DNA of 46,379 nucleotides from a virus: the IMG/VR virus record IMGVR_UViG_3300035211_000159, positions 1 through 46,379 of that record; one strand, 5' to 3'. The notes beneath the pieces were generated by a model, which saw only the letters and a list, made by a program, of their open reading frames with translations, had not been told where the DNA came from and searched no databases. How positions within the stretch are numbered: the first letter of the stretch is position 1; each line of letters starts with the position of its first letter. Both the position numbers and the translations under genes were made by a program. Of the stretch, positions 6,615 through 14,048 are shown in pieces.

Positions 6615-6910
6615 CAGAACGGCACGTCCAGCGCCTGGTGTTTGTCACATCCTTTTTCGGGGAAGTCGTCCGGCATTTTCTTTTTCCAATACATGCAGAA
6701 CAGGTCCTTCCGGAAGAAGTCGCAGGTATAGCAAGATCGATCAGTGGGCCAGTTCAGGTCCAAGGTTTTGAGCACAGCGGCCAGGCCTTCGTTCGACACG
6801 TTGGCCAGCTCAAGGAGGTGGGTGACGCCGCGTCGTAGGAAGTCTTTTTGTTCCTTGGTGATGCGGCGCCGGCCGTCGGGTGCGAGATCCAGGAATGCCT
6901 TGGTGTTCAT
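6614..6910 (-). CDS. Cys-rich hypothetical protein upstream of the primase
   Basis: Ninety-eight residues. The N-terminal half is helical (RRRITKEQKDFLRRG). The C-terminal part contains CYTCDFF, FCMYW and GCDKHQ, a four-Cys pattern typical of small metal-binding phage proteins. It ends where the primase ATG begins (TGATG) and starts four bases after the nuclease gene. The coupling suggests a role in DNA metabolism, perhaps as a cofactor of one of its neighbours, but nothing in the sequence proves this. Confidence 0.65.
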   Translation of the reverse strand: MNTKAFLDLAPDGRRRITKEQKDFLRRGVTHLLELANVSNEGLAAVLKTLDLNWPTDRSCYTCDFFRKDLFCMYWKKKMPDDFPEKGCDKHQALDVPF

Positions 6911-6913
6911 GGT

Positions 6914-7738
6914 TCAATCCATCGGGATGGGTCGGTAATCGCCGCACCCTTTGCGTTGTGCTTCCACGGTAAGGGTGACGTGATCATTGTCACGCACGCA
7001 CCACCAGGTCCCGTCTTCCTGGGGTTGGGACGACACGCAGGTTCGGCAGTTCTTGTCGGGGACGCTGCCCCGGTTCTTTTGACACCAGTGGTATTTCCCG
7101 CACCACTTACACTCGAAATGGTCCGGGTCTTCGCTGAGTCGGATCTGGGGTTCGTCCAGGTCGATGATGTAGTTGGCCACGTAGCGGACCGCGTCGTAAG
7201 CCGTTGAGTCGTAGTTGAACCGGATCGTGTGAATCTCGCTGGTGTCCTTGTCCATGACCACCAGCAGGGTCCAGGGAAGATCCAGGCCATGCATGTAGGC
7301 CTGGCATTGGTAGTAGTAGGTCGGGTTGGATTTCTCGAGGACTTGTCGTTTGAGTTTCAGGAACCGGGCATGTTTCATGCTCTTGACTTCGAGCAGGTGG
7401 GGAACCTTGGGCAGTTCCGGTACGCCGGTGATAATCCCGTCGATGTGACCGCGCATGTGGTAGCGGGTCTCGGGGAACTCGACGGGTTTCTGTCGGTCCG
7501 TGATGTTCATGCCACCGGCGATCAGGGCGTGGACCACGATTTCTTCGATGTAGTCTCCGAGTCGGAAGGTGCGGGCGATGGTGGGTTGGATCGTATCCTT
7601 GCAGACCCACCGGAACCCGAGCCAGATAGCGCGTTCGCAGTGGTGGCCGACCTGGGATACGCCGAGGTGGGGCCGTGGTTGTTCGTCCGCCAGTTTCAGG
7701 GATCCGGCGTCGAGGATGTCTTCCGTTGTGGGGTTCAT
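6914..7738 (-). CDS. PD-(D/E)XK nuclease, Cas4/RecB-like
   Basis: 274 residues from the ATG at 7738, which has a GGAGG site; an upstream ATG at 7756 is less likely. The catalytic core GHIDGI (Asp100) and LLEVKS (Glu117, Lys119), with QCQAYMHG, is the RecB-family exonuclease signature. Cys34 near the N-terminus (HHCERAIW) and the C-terminal CKWCGKYHWC and CRTC clusters could hold an iron-sulphur or zinc site, as in Cas4/AddB-type nucleases. It probably resects DNA ends for recombination or degrades host DNA. No CRISPR genes are nearby, so an adaptation role is not suggested. Confidence 0.78.
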   Translation of the reverse strand: MNPTTEDILDAGSLKLADEQPRPHLGVSQVGHHCERAIWLGFRWVCKDTIQPTIARTFRLGDYIEEIVVHALIAGGMNITDRQKPVEFPETRYHMRGHIDGIITGVPELPKVPHLLEVKSMKHARFLKLKRQVLEKSNPTYYYQCQAYMHGLDLPWTLLVVMDKDTSEIHTIRFNYDSTAYDAVRYVANYIIDLDEPQIRLSEDPDHFECKWCGKYHWCQKNRGSVPDKNCRTCVSSQPQEDGTWWCVRDNDHVTLTVEAQRKGCGDYRPIPMD

Positions 7739-7759
7739 GGTTCCTCCTTGGGGCAAATT

Positions 7760-8314
7760 TTATTGGCTGATGTGATCAAACAGACCAGGTTGACAGCTCT
7801 CTTTCCTGCCATATTTGTGAGCAACGACCGCGCCAAAGTCGAACCGACCATCATACATGTTAAAAACGTAAAACTTTGTTTTGTGATCTTTATTGGTCAT
7901 TTCATGAGCGGGGATACGCCCGTTGTGTGAAATAGCGAACCGGTGTATCCATGACCTTAACTTTTTAAGGTCAATCAGATGCCATACCGGGATGGACTCC
8001 TTTTCGGCAAACCCATAAAAAAACCAATCAGCGCTTCCGCCAACAACCTTGTCAAATTCTGTTAGTCTCCCGGTGTAAATTGATGACCGGATTGTGAATT
8101 GTTCGTACCAACTGGGCGGGCAGGGGATTCTCCGAATACGAACCGCAACTCTTGGACCCCTGTGGGGGTCTGGGTAGGTGACCAAATCGGTAGCGTCTTG
8201 CGTGTCATCTCGAGAAGAGGCTTCGACGTACCGAAATCCGGTTTTCTTCTCCAGGATATCTTTTACCAAGCAAAGCTTTGCATCAGACCACCGCCTGTTG
8301 TGTCTGTAACTCAT
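7760..8314 (-). CDS. Hypothetical protein, possible nuclease-fold family
   Basis: 184 residues from the ATG at 8314, which overlaps the stop of the ParB-MT-A70 gene (ATGA). The layout DATDLVTY, VAVRIRR, FTIRSS, DWFFYGFA, WHLIDLKKL resembles small phage proteins with a restriction-endonuclease-like beta core. The D...VAVRIR spacing could be a relic of a PD-(D/E)XK site, but the usual lysine is not clear. Placed between two DNA-acting enzymes, a DNA-related role is reasonable but unproven. Confidence 0.65.
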   Translation of the reverse strand: MSYRHNRRWSDAKLCLVKDILEKKTGFRYVEASSRDDTQDATDLVTYPDPHRGPRVAVRIRRIPCPPSWYEQFTIRSSIYTGRLTEFDKVVGGSADWFFYGFAEKESIPVWHLIDLKKLRSWIHRFAISHNGRIPAHEMTNKDHKTKFYVFNMYDGRFDFGAVVAHKYGRKESCQPGLFDHISQ

Positions 8315-9453
8315 TGCGCCTCTTTTCCCCATGTATCAAACCCTTTGATTGGGCGACGGTTGAACATATCGAGTCGTCGTCCTGCGGTGACACGGCGCAC
8401 CATGCTGTAGAACTCTTCTGGTTTTTCGCTGTGTTTTCCGCGTGGGGCGTTGAAACATACATTGAACGCTTTTGTTTGTGTGAATTGTGGCACCCCTTTT
8501 CTGGCGTAAAGAGAGAATTCGCAGTTGTACTGAGGAAGCCCAAATGGCTGAAAACCCCCTGGTTTGTGCCATGTGAAGCAGCAAACATACTTGAATTTCC
8601 ATTGAGTGAGTAATCGAAACGCCATAGGAAGGAATTTATGGGTAGTCCATAGCCAAAAATGACAGTCATCTGCCGATGGGATTGTCAAAACAGACAATTC
8701 ATTTTCTGTCATGGTGGGATAATCAAACGCGGCTTGGTTTGGGGCCACCTCGCGTTCGATCTTTTGCATCGACCACGGAGGATCCATGACGATAACGTCG
8801 TATACACCCTGAATGGTTTTTGCTGCTTTGGTGGCCGTGTCCTCTAATTTGGCAATTGCCGCAGCCTTTGCCTCCGCGGTCTTTATTTTTTTATAGGCTC
8901 CCCCGATGGTGATGTTACCGTGCTTGGCCTGGTCCCAGAAGTTTGTCCCATGCTCCTTGTCATGCTTGATTATCTGCTCAGCCTGGGCGACCTGTCCCTT
9001 GGACACCTTGGCGGCCTGGGCGATCTGAGCTTCGGTGTTGTGGGTGGATCCCGTTTTCTCATTTTTGAGAGAACGGGAGGTCCCCTGTTTCAACGTAGAG
9101 TTGCGTTTCTCCCGCCCCTTCTTCTTCAGGTCGGCGTCGTTGGCCAGTTGGAGGTCAATGCGTTGGGCGGGCAACAGGTTTCGTCGCCCCATCTGGTTGT
9201 TGCGCACCCACACCCTGGCATCGATATCACAGTTGAAACTAAGTTCAACCGTTGCAAAATCGATGCCGTTTTTGGTGCAAAAGTCATATCGGTTGTGGCC
9301 GTCAAGAAGGATGCCCTTTTCTTTCCAGATGACCAACGGATCCAGACAGCCGTGATCTTCAAGCGACTTGTGGAGTGCATTAACCTCGTCTTCTGCGGGG
9401 GGTGGAATAAGTTTGCGAAACTTTTGATCAATCTTTAGTTTGTTTTTTGCCAT
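8311..9453 (-). CDS. ParB-like nuclease domain fused to MT-A70 adenine methyltransferase
   Basis: 380 residues from the ATG at 9453, chosen for its AGGAAAGGGG site; the frame is open 29 codons further upstream, but through a terminator hairpin. Residues 1-100 are ParB/sulfiredoxin-like with GILLDGHNRY (about 48-56). A basic linker with HTH-like EAQIAQAAKVSKGQVAQAEQ follows. The C-terminal MT-A70 domain carries YDVIVMDPPW (218-227) for SAM-dependent N6-adenine methylation and a late LDMFNRR motif. The ParB part may give DNA targeting. It is likely an anti-restriction or DNA-marking enzyme. Confidence 0.85.
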   Translation of the reverse strand: MAKNKLKIDQKFRKLIPPPAEDEVNALHKSLEDHGCLDPLVIWKEKGILLDGHNRYDFCTKNGIDFATVELSFNCDIDARVWVRNNQMGRRNLLPAQRIDLQLANDADLKKKGREKRNSTLKQGTSRSLKNEKTGSTHNTEAQIAQAAKVSKGQVAQAEQIIKHDKEHGTNFWDQAKHGNITIGGAYKKIKTAEAKAAAIAKLEDTATKAAKTIQGVYDVIVMDPPWSMQKIEREVAPNQAAFDYPTMTENELSVLTIPSADDCHFWLWTTHKFLPMAFRLLTQWKFKYVCCFTWHKPGGFQPFGLPQYNCEFSLYARKGVPQFTQTKAFNVCFNAPRGKHSEKPEEFYSMVRRVTAGRRLDMFNRRPIKGFDTWGKEAQ

Positions 9454-9466
9454 ATAAGACCCCTTT

Positions 9467-9528
9467 CCTAAAAAAACCTCCCGTCCCCGGGTCCTCAGTG
9501 TCGAGGCTATGGATGACCCGGGGACGGG
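9467..9528 (-). terminator. Rho-independent terminator after the DUF669 gene
   Basis: On the minus strand a perfect 14-base stem (CCCGTCCCCGGGTC with its complement, 21-base loop) is followed by AGG and seven T residues. It lies between the DUF669 stop and the ParB-MT-A70 start, and would separate or attenuate expression of the upstream AAA_24/DUF669 pair from the downstream run. Confidence 0.85.
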
Positions 9529-9545
9529 TGCCGGGAACATCCCGG

Positions 9546-10067
9546 CTAGAATGGAACCTTGTCATCTGCCGCCGTGTCGTCCGCCGGCGGATTCTGGCCC
9601 AGGGTCGGCGGGTTATGCACCACCGGCTTCCCCGCCTTGATGTTCGACGTGGCGTTGGCCACGGACCGGTAGCCCCGGATCTCGTTGCCGGCGTCGTAGA
9701 TGTCGGTCTCCGGCTTCACCGTGACCTTGACCTGCAACGGCTTGTGCAGCAGGACCTGGGGGTCGTCGAACTCGGCGTCCTGACCGATGGCTTCGCAGAG
9801 GTCCGCCAGGGCGTTGTTGGCGATCTCCACGGCGTCCTTGTTCGGGTTGTCTAGGTTCAGCCGGTCCCAGACCAGTCGGTTGGCCTGCTGCGGGTGGTGG
9901 TTCTCATCGATCTTGAATTCCAGCCACAGGTGACCACCGGTGGATCGCTTGTTCTCCCTCCACTCGGCCTGGGTGATGACGGCGGTATACCAGCCGGGTG
10001 GGACGGGATCGAAACTGCTCCCGCCTTCGTGCTGGTTGGGATCATACGCGAACGGCATTCTGGTCAT
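9546..10067 (-). CDS. DUF669-type single-stranded DNA-binding protein
   Basis: 173 residues. The opening FDPVPPGWYTAVITQAEWRENKRSTGG and the LWLEFKI strand match DUF669 proteins, which accompany phage recombinases and bind ssDNA. The C-terminus (AADDKVPF) is an acidic tip ending in PF, as in SSB proteins, which recruits partner enzymes. The ATG overlaps the AAA_24 stop (ATGA), and a terminator follows. The pairing with a Sak4-like ATPase is the classic single-strand annealing/repair module. Confidence 0.82.
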   Translation of the reverse strand: MTRMPFAYDPNQHEGGSSFDPVPPGWYTAVITQAEWRENKRSTGGHLWLEFKIDENHHPQQANRLVWDRLNLDNPNKDAVEIANNALADLCEAIGQDAEFDDPQVLLHKPLQVKVTVKPETDIYDAGNEIRGYRSVANATSNIKAGKPVVHNPPTLGQNPPADDTAADDKVPF

Positions 10068-10846
10068 TTCTTCTTCTCCTTGGTCTCTTCAGGGTTCATG
10101 GCCGACTCGAACGCGGCCCAGGACAGTGGCAGTTCGGGGGGAAGGGAATAGCGGTTCTTGGCGAACCAGGCGGGACGTTCTTCGGTGTAGACCACGCGGT
10201 CCCCGATGCCAACGGCGCGTCGGCGTTCCTGGTTGAATTTTTCCTTGTCGGTGATGGTGTGGACCTTGTAGTTGGCGAACAGCATGACGTCCGCCCAGTC
10301 GTGCAGCAGGTCCGCCAGTCGTTTGTGGACCCGCAACTGGAAGCGGTCGTAGGATTCCGCTTCGGGGGATTCGTAGCGAACCACGCCGGAATGGGCGATC
10401 AGGATCGTGGTCATCCCCTTGTCGTTGCGCAGGGCCTCCAATGCCCGCAGAAGCAGGCGGGCCTCGTCGCAGGCATAGATATACCCTTTACCGTAGCCGA
10501 AGGCTTCGATGTCGTCCTTGCCGCGCTTGGTGGCCGTGTGGTCCCACAGCAGGGGTTCCGCGAAATCCACGGAATCCAGGACCACCGTTTTGTAGGGGTG
10601 GTCCTCTTTGTAGAGGACCCTCAAGGTGTGAATGATGTCTTCCCAGGACCGGTAGACCGGATTCCCCTTCTGGGGCTCGAACCGGTCCAGCTCCAAATTG
10701 CCCTGTCCCTCTTCCGTGAAAAGGAAGATGGGCTTGGGCGCTTTGGACGCCCAGGTGGTTTTGCCGATCCCGCCGACTCCATACATAATGATCTTGGGCG
10801 GCTTCTTCTGGGGACCGGACGCGATGGCGGACATGTCGATGGCCAT
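10064..10846 (-). CDS. AAA_24 family RecA-like ATPase (Sak4-like recombinase)
   Basis: 260 residues from the ATG at 10846, which has an AAGGAGGAA site; the frame is open upstream but lacks a site. The P-loop YGVGGIGKTTW (about 22-32), the Walker-B stretch KTVVLDSVD and TTILIAHS fit the AAA_24 core-only RecA fold of phage annealing proteins such as Sak4. It is the first gene of the minus-strand replication run at the divergent control region, so it is probably expressed early. It would work with the DUF669 ssDNA-binding protein encoded next to it. Confidence 0.82.
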   Translation of the reverse strand: MAIDMSAIASGPQKKPPKIIMYGVGGIGKTTWASKAPKPIFLFTEEGQGNLELDRFEPQKGNPVYRSWEDIIHTLRVLYKEDHPYKTVVLDSVDFAEPLLWDHTATKRGKDDIEAFGYGKGYIYACDEARLLLRALEALRNDKGMTTILIAHSGVVRYESPEAESYDRFQLRVHKRLADLLHDWADVMLFANYKVHTITDKEKFNQERRRAVGIGDRVVYTEERPAWFAKNRYSLPPELPLSWAAFESAMNPEETKEKKK

Positions 10847-10893
10847 GGGTTCCTCCTTGTCTTGGGGAATATTTCTTGCCCGTGTGGGTGTCC

Positions 10894-10921
10894 AAGGTAG
10901 GGGGTTTCGACCCCGGGTCAA
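10894..10921 (-). promoter_or_regulatory. Candidate sigma70-like promoter with internal hairpin, minus strand
   Basis: On the minus strand TTGACC (10921-10916) is followed after 16 bases by TACCTT (10899-10894), 48 bases before the AAA_24 ATG. The -10 match is weak. The spacer contains an inverted repeat with a TTCG loop (10901-10914), a plausible operator between the boxes. It is the only promoter-like sequence I can place for the minus replication operon. Confidence 0.35.
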
Positions 10922-10932
10922 GGAAATTTCCC

Positions 10933-11000
10933 AATTTTTTGAAAAAAATACCGGACTTTTGGTTCCCCTATGGGCCAATATTTTTTTAATTTTTTGGAAA
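10933..11000. promoter_or_regulatory. AT-rich divergent control region with repeated AATTTTTTG/AAAAA blocks
   Basis: Two similar blocks, AATTTTTTGAAAAAAA at 10933 and AATTTTTTGGAAAAAGG at 10988, stand 55 bases apart in otherwise GC-rich DNA, with another T run between them. The gap 10847-11080 separates minus-strand and plus-strand operons, so promoters for both arms should lie here. Phased A/T tracts can bend DNA or act as binding sites. Confidence 0.5.
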
Positions 11001-11080
11001 AAGGCTTGAATAGTTCAGCGGAATCGTCGAAGATGTGCGTGGTTGAGAGAGCGTGAAACGCCGTGAAATCAGGAGAAACC

Positions 11081-11515
11081 ATGAGCAGAAAAAGAACCCT
11101 CACCATCCGCCGCCCAGATGGGCGAACCGAGGTGGTGGATGTGACCGAGCGGTTTGCGGTACTCACGGATCAGATCGTAGGAAAAATCCGCGAGGCCACC
11201 GCCAAGGCCGGACGGGGAGAGGTGCTCTCTTGGGCCGAGGAGACGATCGACGATCGCACCGCAGCCGAGGAGGCATACGATGCAGTCCGCCAGGCCGAGG
11301 CCCGGCTCGAAGCCGCGGAAGCGGCTGATTACTACGATCCTGAGCGGATCGCGGAGGCCAGAAGAGTGGCAAGCCGGGCTCGTGCGGATTGGGCTGCGAA
11401 ATATCCCGCAGAGGCCAAAGCACAGAGAGCACAAGTAGTAGCCGAGGAGGCCGCACGACGCGCTCGCATAGAGCGTTCAACCGGATATCAGAACAAGCTC
11501 GCGGGTAGAGATTGA
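11081..11515 (+). CDS. Hypothetical helical protein, first gene of plus-strand array
   Basis: 144 residues from the ATG at 11081 with an AGGAGA site; an in-frame GTG at 11063 is less likely. A short beta start (TLTIRRPDGRTEVVDVTER) is followed by long charged Ala/Glu/Arg helices (AEARLEAAEAADY, EARRVASRARADW) that suggest a coiled coil. It opens the plus-strand run of small genes facing away from the replication operon. No enzyme motif is visible. Such first genes in phage early arrays often inhibit or redirect host proteins, but that is only context. Confidence 0.7.
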   Translation: MSRKRTLTIRRPDGRTEVVDVTERFAVLTDQIVGKIREATAKAGRGEVLSWAEETIDDRTAAEEAYDAVRQAEARLEAAEAADYYDPERIAEARRVASRARADWAAKYPAEAKAQRAQVVAEEAARRARIERSTGYQNKLAGRD

Positions 11516-11527
11516 GGAGGAGGAACC

Positions 11528-11806
11528 ATGAGCATGGAACTGACGACACGTTGCCTGGCGCCTGGGTATCACCGCGTGTATGCGGATGGACAGCCCACGG
11601 CCATCTACCTTAATCGGAGCATGGAGGCGGGGAAGGCGCCTAGTTGGTGGATTGATGATGACCGGCTGGATTATCGGGACCGCCGGGGCACGCCCTACCC
11701 CACGATATCCGCCGCTCTGGACCACCTAGAGAATCACCTCCTCCTGGCCGGTGAATGGCGTAGCCAGGCGGCCTTCCTGGGTCTGGAGGAGGAGGTGGGA
11801 TCATGA
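11528..11806 (+). CDS. Hypothetical small protein
   Basis: Ninety-two residues. The ATG at 11528 follows GAGGAGGAGG. Aromatic and beta-prone segments (GYHRVYADGQPTAIYL, WWIDDDRLDYRDRRG) are followed by a helix (ISAALDHLENHLLL), and the protein ends LEEEVGS. The last codons (GAG GAG GTG GGA TCA) carry the ribosome site of the next gene, whose ATG overlaps this TGA. Function unknown. Confidence 0.7.
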   Translation: MSMELTTRCLAPGYHRVYADGQPTAIYLNRSMEAGKAPSWWIDDDRLDYRDRRGTPYPTISAALDHLENHLLLAGEWRSQAAFLGLEEEVGS

Positions 11807-12012
11807 CGGGAAGGGAAGAAGAAGGGGGATGCTGTCCAATCTGCGAAGAGCCCGCAAGGTGGCGGGAATGCTCGATTTGCGGGAAGGGCGCCTGGATCAT
11901 TGATTGTGGGCACCAGGATCAGCCCCGACCGATTGCTCATGGGCGAACAGACGGGAGCCAGGGGCACAGACTGTTCTGTGAGGACTGCGCAGAGGAGGAG
12001 GTGGGATCATGA
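11803..12012 (+). CDS. Small zinc-finger-like protein
   Basis: Sixty-nine residues. Cys pairs CCPIC, CSIC and CEDC with an intervening His (DCGHQD) make a likely two-site zinc fold. It ends EEEVGS, with the next gene's ATG overlapping its TGA. The Cys spacing echoes the zinc modules of the minus-strand array at 777-1582, so the two arrays may draw on the same pool of small modules. Confidence 0.7.
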   Translation: MTGREEEGGCCPICEEPARWRECSICGKGAWIIDCGHQDQPRPIAHGRTDGSQGHRLFCEDCAEEEVGS

Positions 12013-12398
12013 GAGGCCAAAGGGAAGATCGAGCGAGCCTACTCGGCGTGCGAGGTTGGGTGCGGGACCGAAAGGCCCTGGAGATCGTGAGCCAGCCGGG
12101 CGACGGCACGAAATACCACTACATCATGGTGGTGTCCGGGCGCCCTTCTGATGCGTATTTATTCATCAACGCCGGGAACACGAACATGATCTACCCAGAT
12201 GAAATCTGGGCGGGAGAAGTAAATGCCCTGGATTCTCCGGAATCCTTGCGGGATCTCTTGAAAAAACTCTGTGCCCGGCAGCGGAGGCTCAACCCCTGGA
12301 CGGCACAGGAATGCGTCCGAGCCGTGGCAATTCATGAGGGCATACCCTGGGATTTTCCTCTCGGGGTAGCCGATGAAGCAAAGGAGGTGGAATCATGA
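12009..12398 (+). CDS. Hypothetical protein
   Basis: 129 residues. A beta-rich first half (KALEIVSQPGD, YHYIMVVSGRPSDAYLFIN) precedes a helical second half (SLRDLLKKLCARQRRL, ECVRAVAIHEG). The tail EVES is encoded by GGAGGTGGAATCATGA, the same ribosome-site-in-tail junction as its neighbours. No known family is recognised. Four-base overlaps on both sides indicate coupled translation. Confidence 0.68.
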   Translation: MRGQREDRASLLGVRGWVRDRKALEIVSQPGDGTKYHYIMVVSGRPSDAYLFINAGNTNMIYPDEIWAGEVNALDSPESLRDLLKKLCARQRRLNPWTAQECVRAVAIHEGIPWDFPLGVADEAKEVES

Positions 12399-12703
12399 GC
12401 ACCAGAGAGGAGAAGTTGGTGGGCCTCATCAAGATGGCCCGTCAGTGGATCGACATATCGAAGGATGCCGAGCTTGGATCTCAAGCCCGGATATCGGCCC
12501 GTACCTGCTTGAATGACGTTCTGAACCTCCTGCGAAAGCCGAAGGAGGAGGCGCCCCAGGAAGCGTCCCGGAACAGGGGAAAAGAGGCGCAAGCCTATCT
12601 GGAGGCCACGGAAGCCGAAACCGACACCATGATGAAGCTGGTCGCCGTGGTGGGTGACCTGCAGGAACGCCTGAACAAGCTGGAAAAGAAAGTGAAATCA
12701 TGA
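12395..12703 (+). CDS. MST-EKL family protein 1 (coiled-coil C-terminus)
   Basis: 102 residues. The N-terminus MSTREEKLVGLIKMARQW is shared with two genes downstream (12700 and 13226). The C-terminus ends in a leucine-heptad helix (LQERLNKLEKKVKS). A conserved N-terminal helix joined to different coiled-coil tails suggests a family of adaptor-like proteins with a common partner. The function is unknown. Start and stop overlap neighbours by four bases. Confidence 0.72.
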   Translation: MSTREEKLVGLIKMARQWIDISKDAELGSQARISARTCLNDVLNLLRKPKEEAPQEASRNRGKEAQAYLEATEAETDTMMKLVAVVGDLQERLNKLEKKVKS

Positions 12704-12978
12704 GCACGGACAAGGAGAAGCTGCGGGGAATACTCCGCATGGCTCGGCAATGGGCAGAGACGGAAGGGATGGGACCAATTCGAATCCGAACTCTCCTGGA
12801 CGACGCCCTGGACATCCTGGCGACGCCGGAAATCGAGCGTTGCGAGGTGCAGGAGGAGGCGGATCAGGAAGCGCCGGAAGTAGAAACCCGGGTAGAGATG
12901 CTGGAAAAGCGCGTTGCCCATCAAGCCGCCCGTCTTGAGGCCCGCCTGGATAAGCTGGAGGAGGAGGCGGGATCATGA
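12700..12978 (+). CDS. MST-EKL family protein 2 (coiled-coil C-terminus)
   Basis: Ninety-two residues. MSTDKEKLRGILRMARQW at the start is the paralogous module. A DALDILATPE segment also appears in the third copy (DALAILETP), and the C-terminal coil is RLDKLEEEAGS. The last codons GAGGAGGCGGGATCATGA again hold the following gene's ribosome site. It clearly arose by duplication with its neighbours at 12395 and 13226. Confidence 0.72.
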   Translation: MSTDKEKLRGILRMARQWAETEGMGPIRIRTLLDDALDILATPEIERCEVQEEADQEAPEVETRVEMLEKRVAHQAARLEARLDKLEEEAGS

Positions 12979-13229
12979 TCGGAACCGTATCCACAAAAAG
13001 CATTGACACGGCCATGGCCGTCGTCACGGTCAGTGACAACGACATCGAGAATTTCGACGAGGACACCAAGAAGGTGTGGGAAGAGCCCCGCACCCGGTTC
13101 TGGATCGAAGGCCGGGAGGACTGCGAGGAACAGGTCCTGGTCGAGGTCAGTGCCAACGGATGCGTCCGGGTGGAGAGCACGATCGGTGGGAAGGACTACG
13201 TCTGGACCCGCAAGGAGGTGATGAAATGA
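12975..13229 (+). CDS. Hypothetical small acidic protein
   Basis: Eighty-four residues, acidic (DNDIENFDEDTKKVW) with a beta-rich second half (EQVLVEVSANGCVRVES, DYVWTRKEV). It lies between two members of the MST-EKL family, with four-base overlaps at both ends. Strongly acidic small phage proteins can mimic DNA; the net charge here makes that possible, but no specific motif supports it. Function unknown. Confidence 0.68.
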   Translation: MIGTVSTKSIDTAMAVVTVSDNDIENFDEDTKKVWEEPRTRFWIEGREDCEEQVLVEVSANGCVRVESTIGGKDYVWTRKEVMK

Positions 13230-13915
13230 GCACACGGGACGAAAAATTGGCGGGCATCATCAAAGCGGCCCGTAAGTGGGCGGCGGACGCTGTGGGTGCA
13301 ACTGACCGACATCGGAGTATTGTAGGGGAAGGCACCCATGTCGTGGCCGCACGGACGGCGGCAGGATATGCGAAGGACCTTCTCACAGACGCCCTGGCCA
13401 TCCTGGAGACTCCAGTGAAAGCGCCGGAAGTATTTGTGCCGGAGTCGTCGGCTTTCGAAATTGAATTCGACAAGAAAGAAAAGAATGAGCAGAACAAGGC
13501 GCCGAAGCACGATCTTCCTGCGAATGAAGAAGTAAAATGCGTCATGCGAATTTATGACGAAAAGGGTGAAAAATTGTGGTATGATGAATATGCTACAATA
13601 AATATAGACATCGAGGCTGATATTTATCAACGCCTGGACAATCTGGAGAAGGCGGTTTCCTGCGACGAAGAAGGCATCCACCGCCTGGAGGACAAGCTGG
13701 ACGCCGTCAACCAGCGCCTGGACGCCATCGACAGGTGGGGGGAAGATCGCGCGGAGGAACGCTTCGCCCTCCAACGGCGCCGGATCGACTCCCTGGAAGA
13801 CCTGGTGAACAACCACCCGCGAACCCACGAAGGAACCCACCCCGTCGCCAACGCCATCGAAGGACTGCGTGAGCAGCTGGCCTTGTCCTTGCAGGACTTG
13901 GCGGGTAACCTGTGA
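13226..13915 (+). CDS. MST-EKL family protein 3, extended
   Basis: 229 residues from the ATG at 13226, which overlaps the previous TGA; a longer frame from 13076 is only an open extension. MSTRDEKLAGIIKAARKW is the shared module and DALAILETP matches copy 2. An inserted middle region of about 70 residues (EIEFDKKEKNEQNK, MRIYDEKGEKLWYDEY) is more A/T-rich than its flanks. It is followed by a long coiled coil (RLEDKLDAVNQRLDAI). The insert with different base composition suggests acquisition by recombination. It is the last gene of the coupled array. Confidence 0.72.
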   Translation: MSTRDEKLAGIIKAARKWAADAVGATDRHRSIVGEGTHVVAARTAAGYAKDLLTDALAILETPVKAPEVFVPESSAFEIEFDKKEKNEQNKAPKHDLPANEEVKCVMRIYDEKGEKLWYDEYATINIDIEADIYQRLDNLEKAVSCDEEGIHRLEDKLDAVNQRLDAIDRWGEDRAEERFALQRRRIDSLEDLVNNHPRTHEGTHPVANAIEGLREQLALSLQDLAGNL

Positions 13916-13997
13916 TTCCGACTGGGGCGGTTTGCATGGTTTCCTCCCCCCAGTCTCCCGGGGCCCTGGCGCCCAACCGGGGCCCCACCTTATTTGG

Positions 13998-14030
13998 CCC
14001 CCTCCCGGTCGGGCCGGTTCCGGGAGGGGG
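13998..14030 (+). terminator. G/C-rich hairpin downstream of the small-gene array
   Basis: A perfect 11-base stem (CCCCCTCCCGG with CCGGGAGGGGG, 11-base loop) lies in the 133-base gap after the array. No U-run follows, so it may be a weak terminator, an RNA processing site or a stabiliser. Additional repeated CCGGGGCCC blocks sit just upstream (13959-13986). Confidence 0.4.
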
Positions 14031-14048
14031 AGGGAATAGGAGCATGTA

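Noticed and set aside
6914-7738. Cas4 as part of a CRISPR-Cas adaptation module
   Set aside because: No cas1, cas2 or repeat array is present; RecB/Cas4-like nucleases are common stand-alone phage recombination enzymes.
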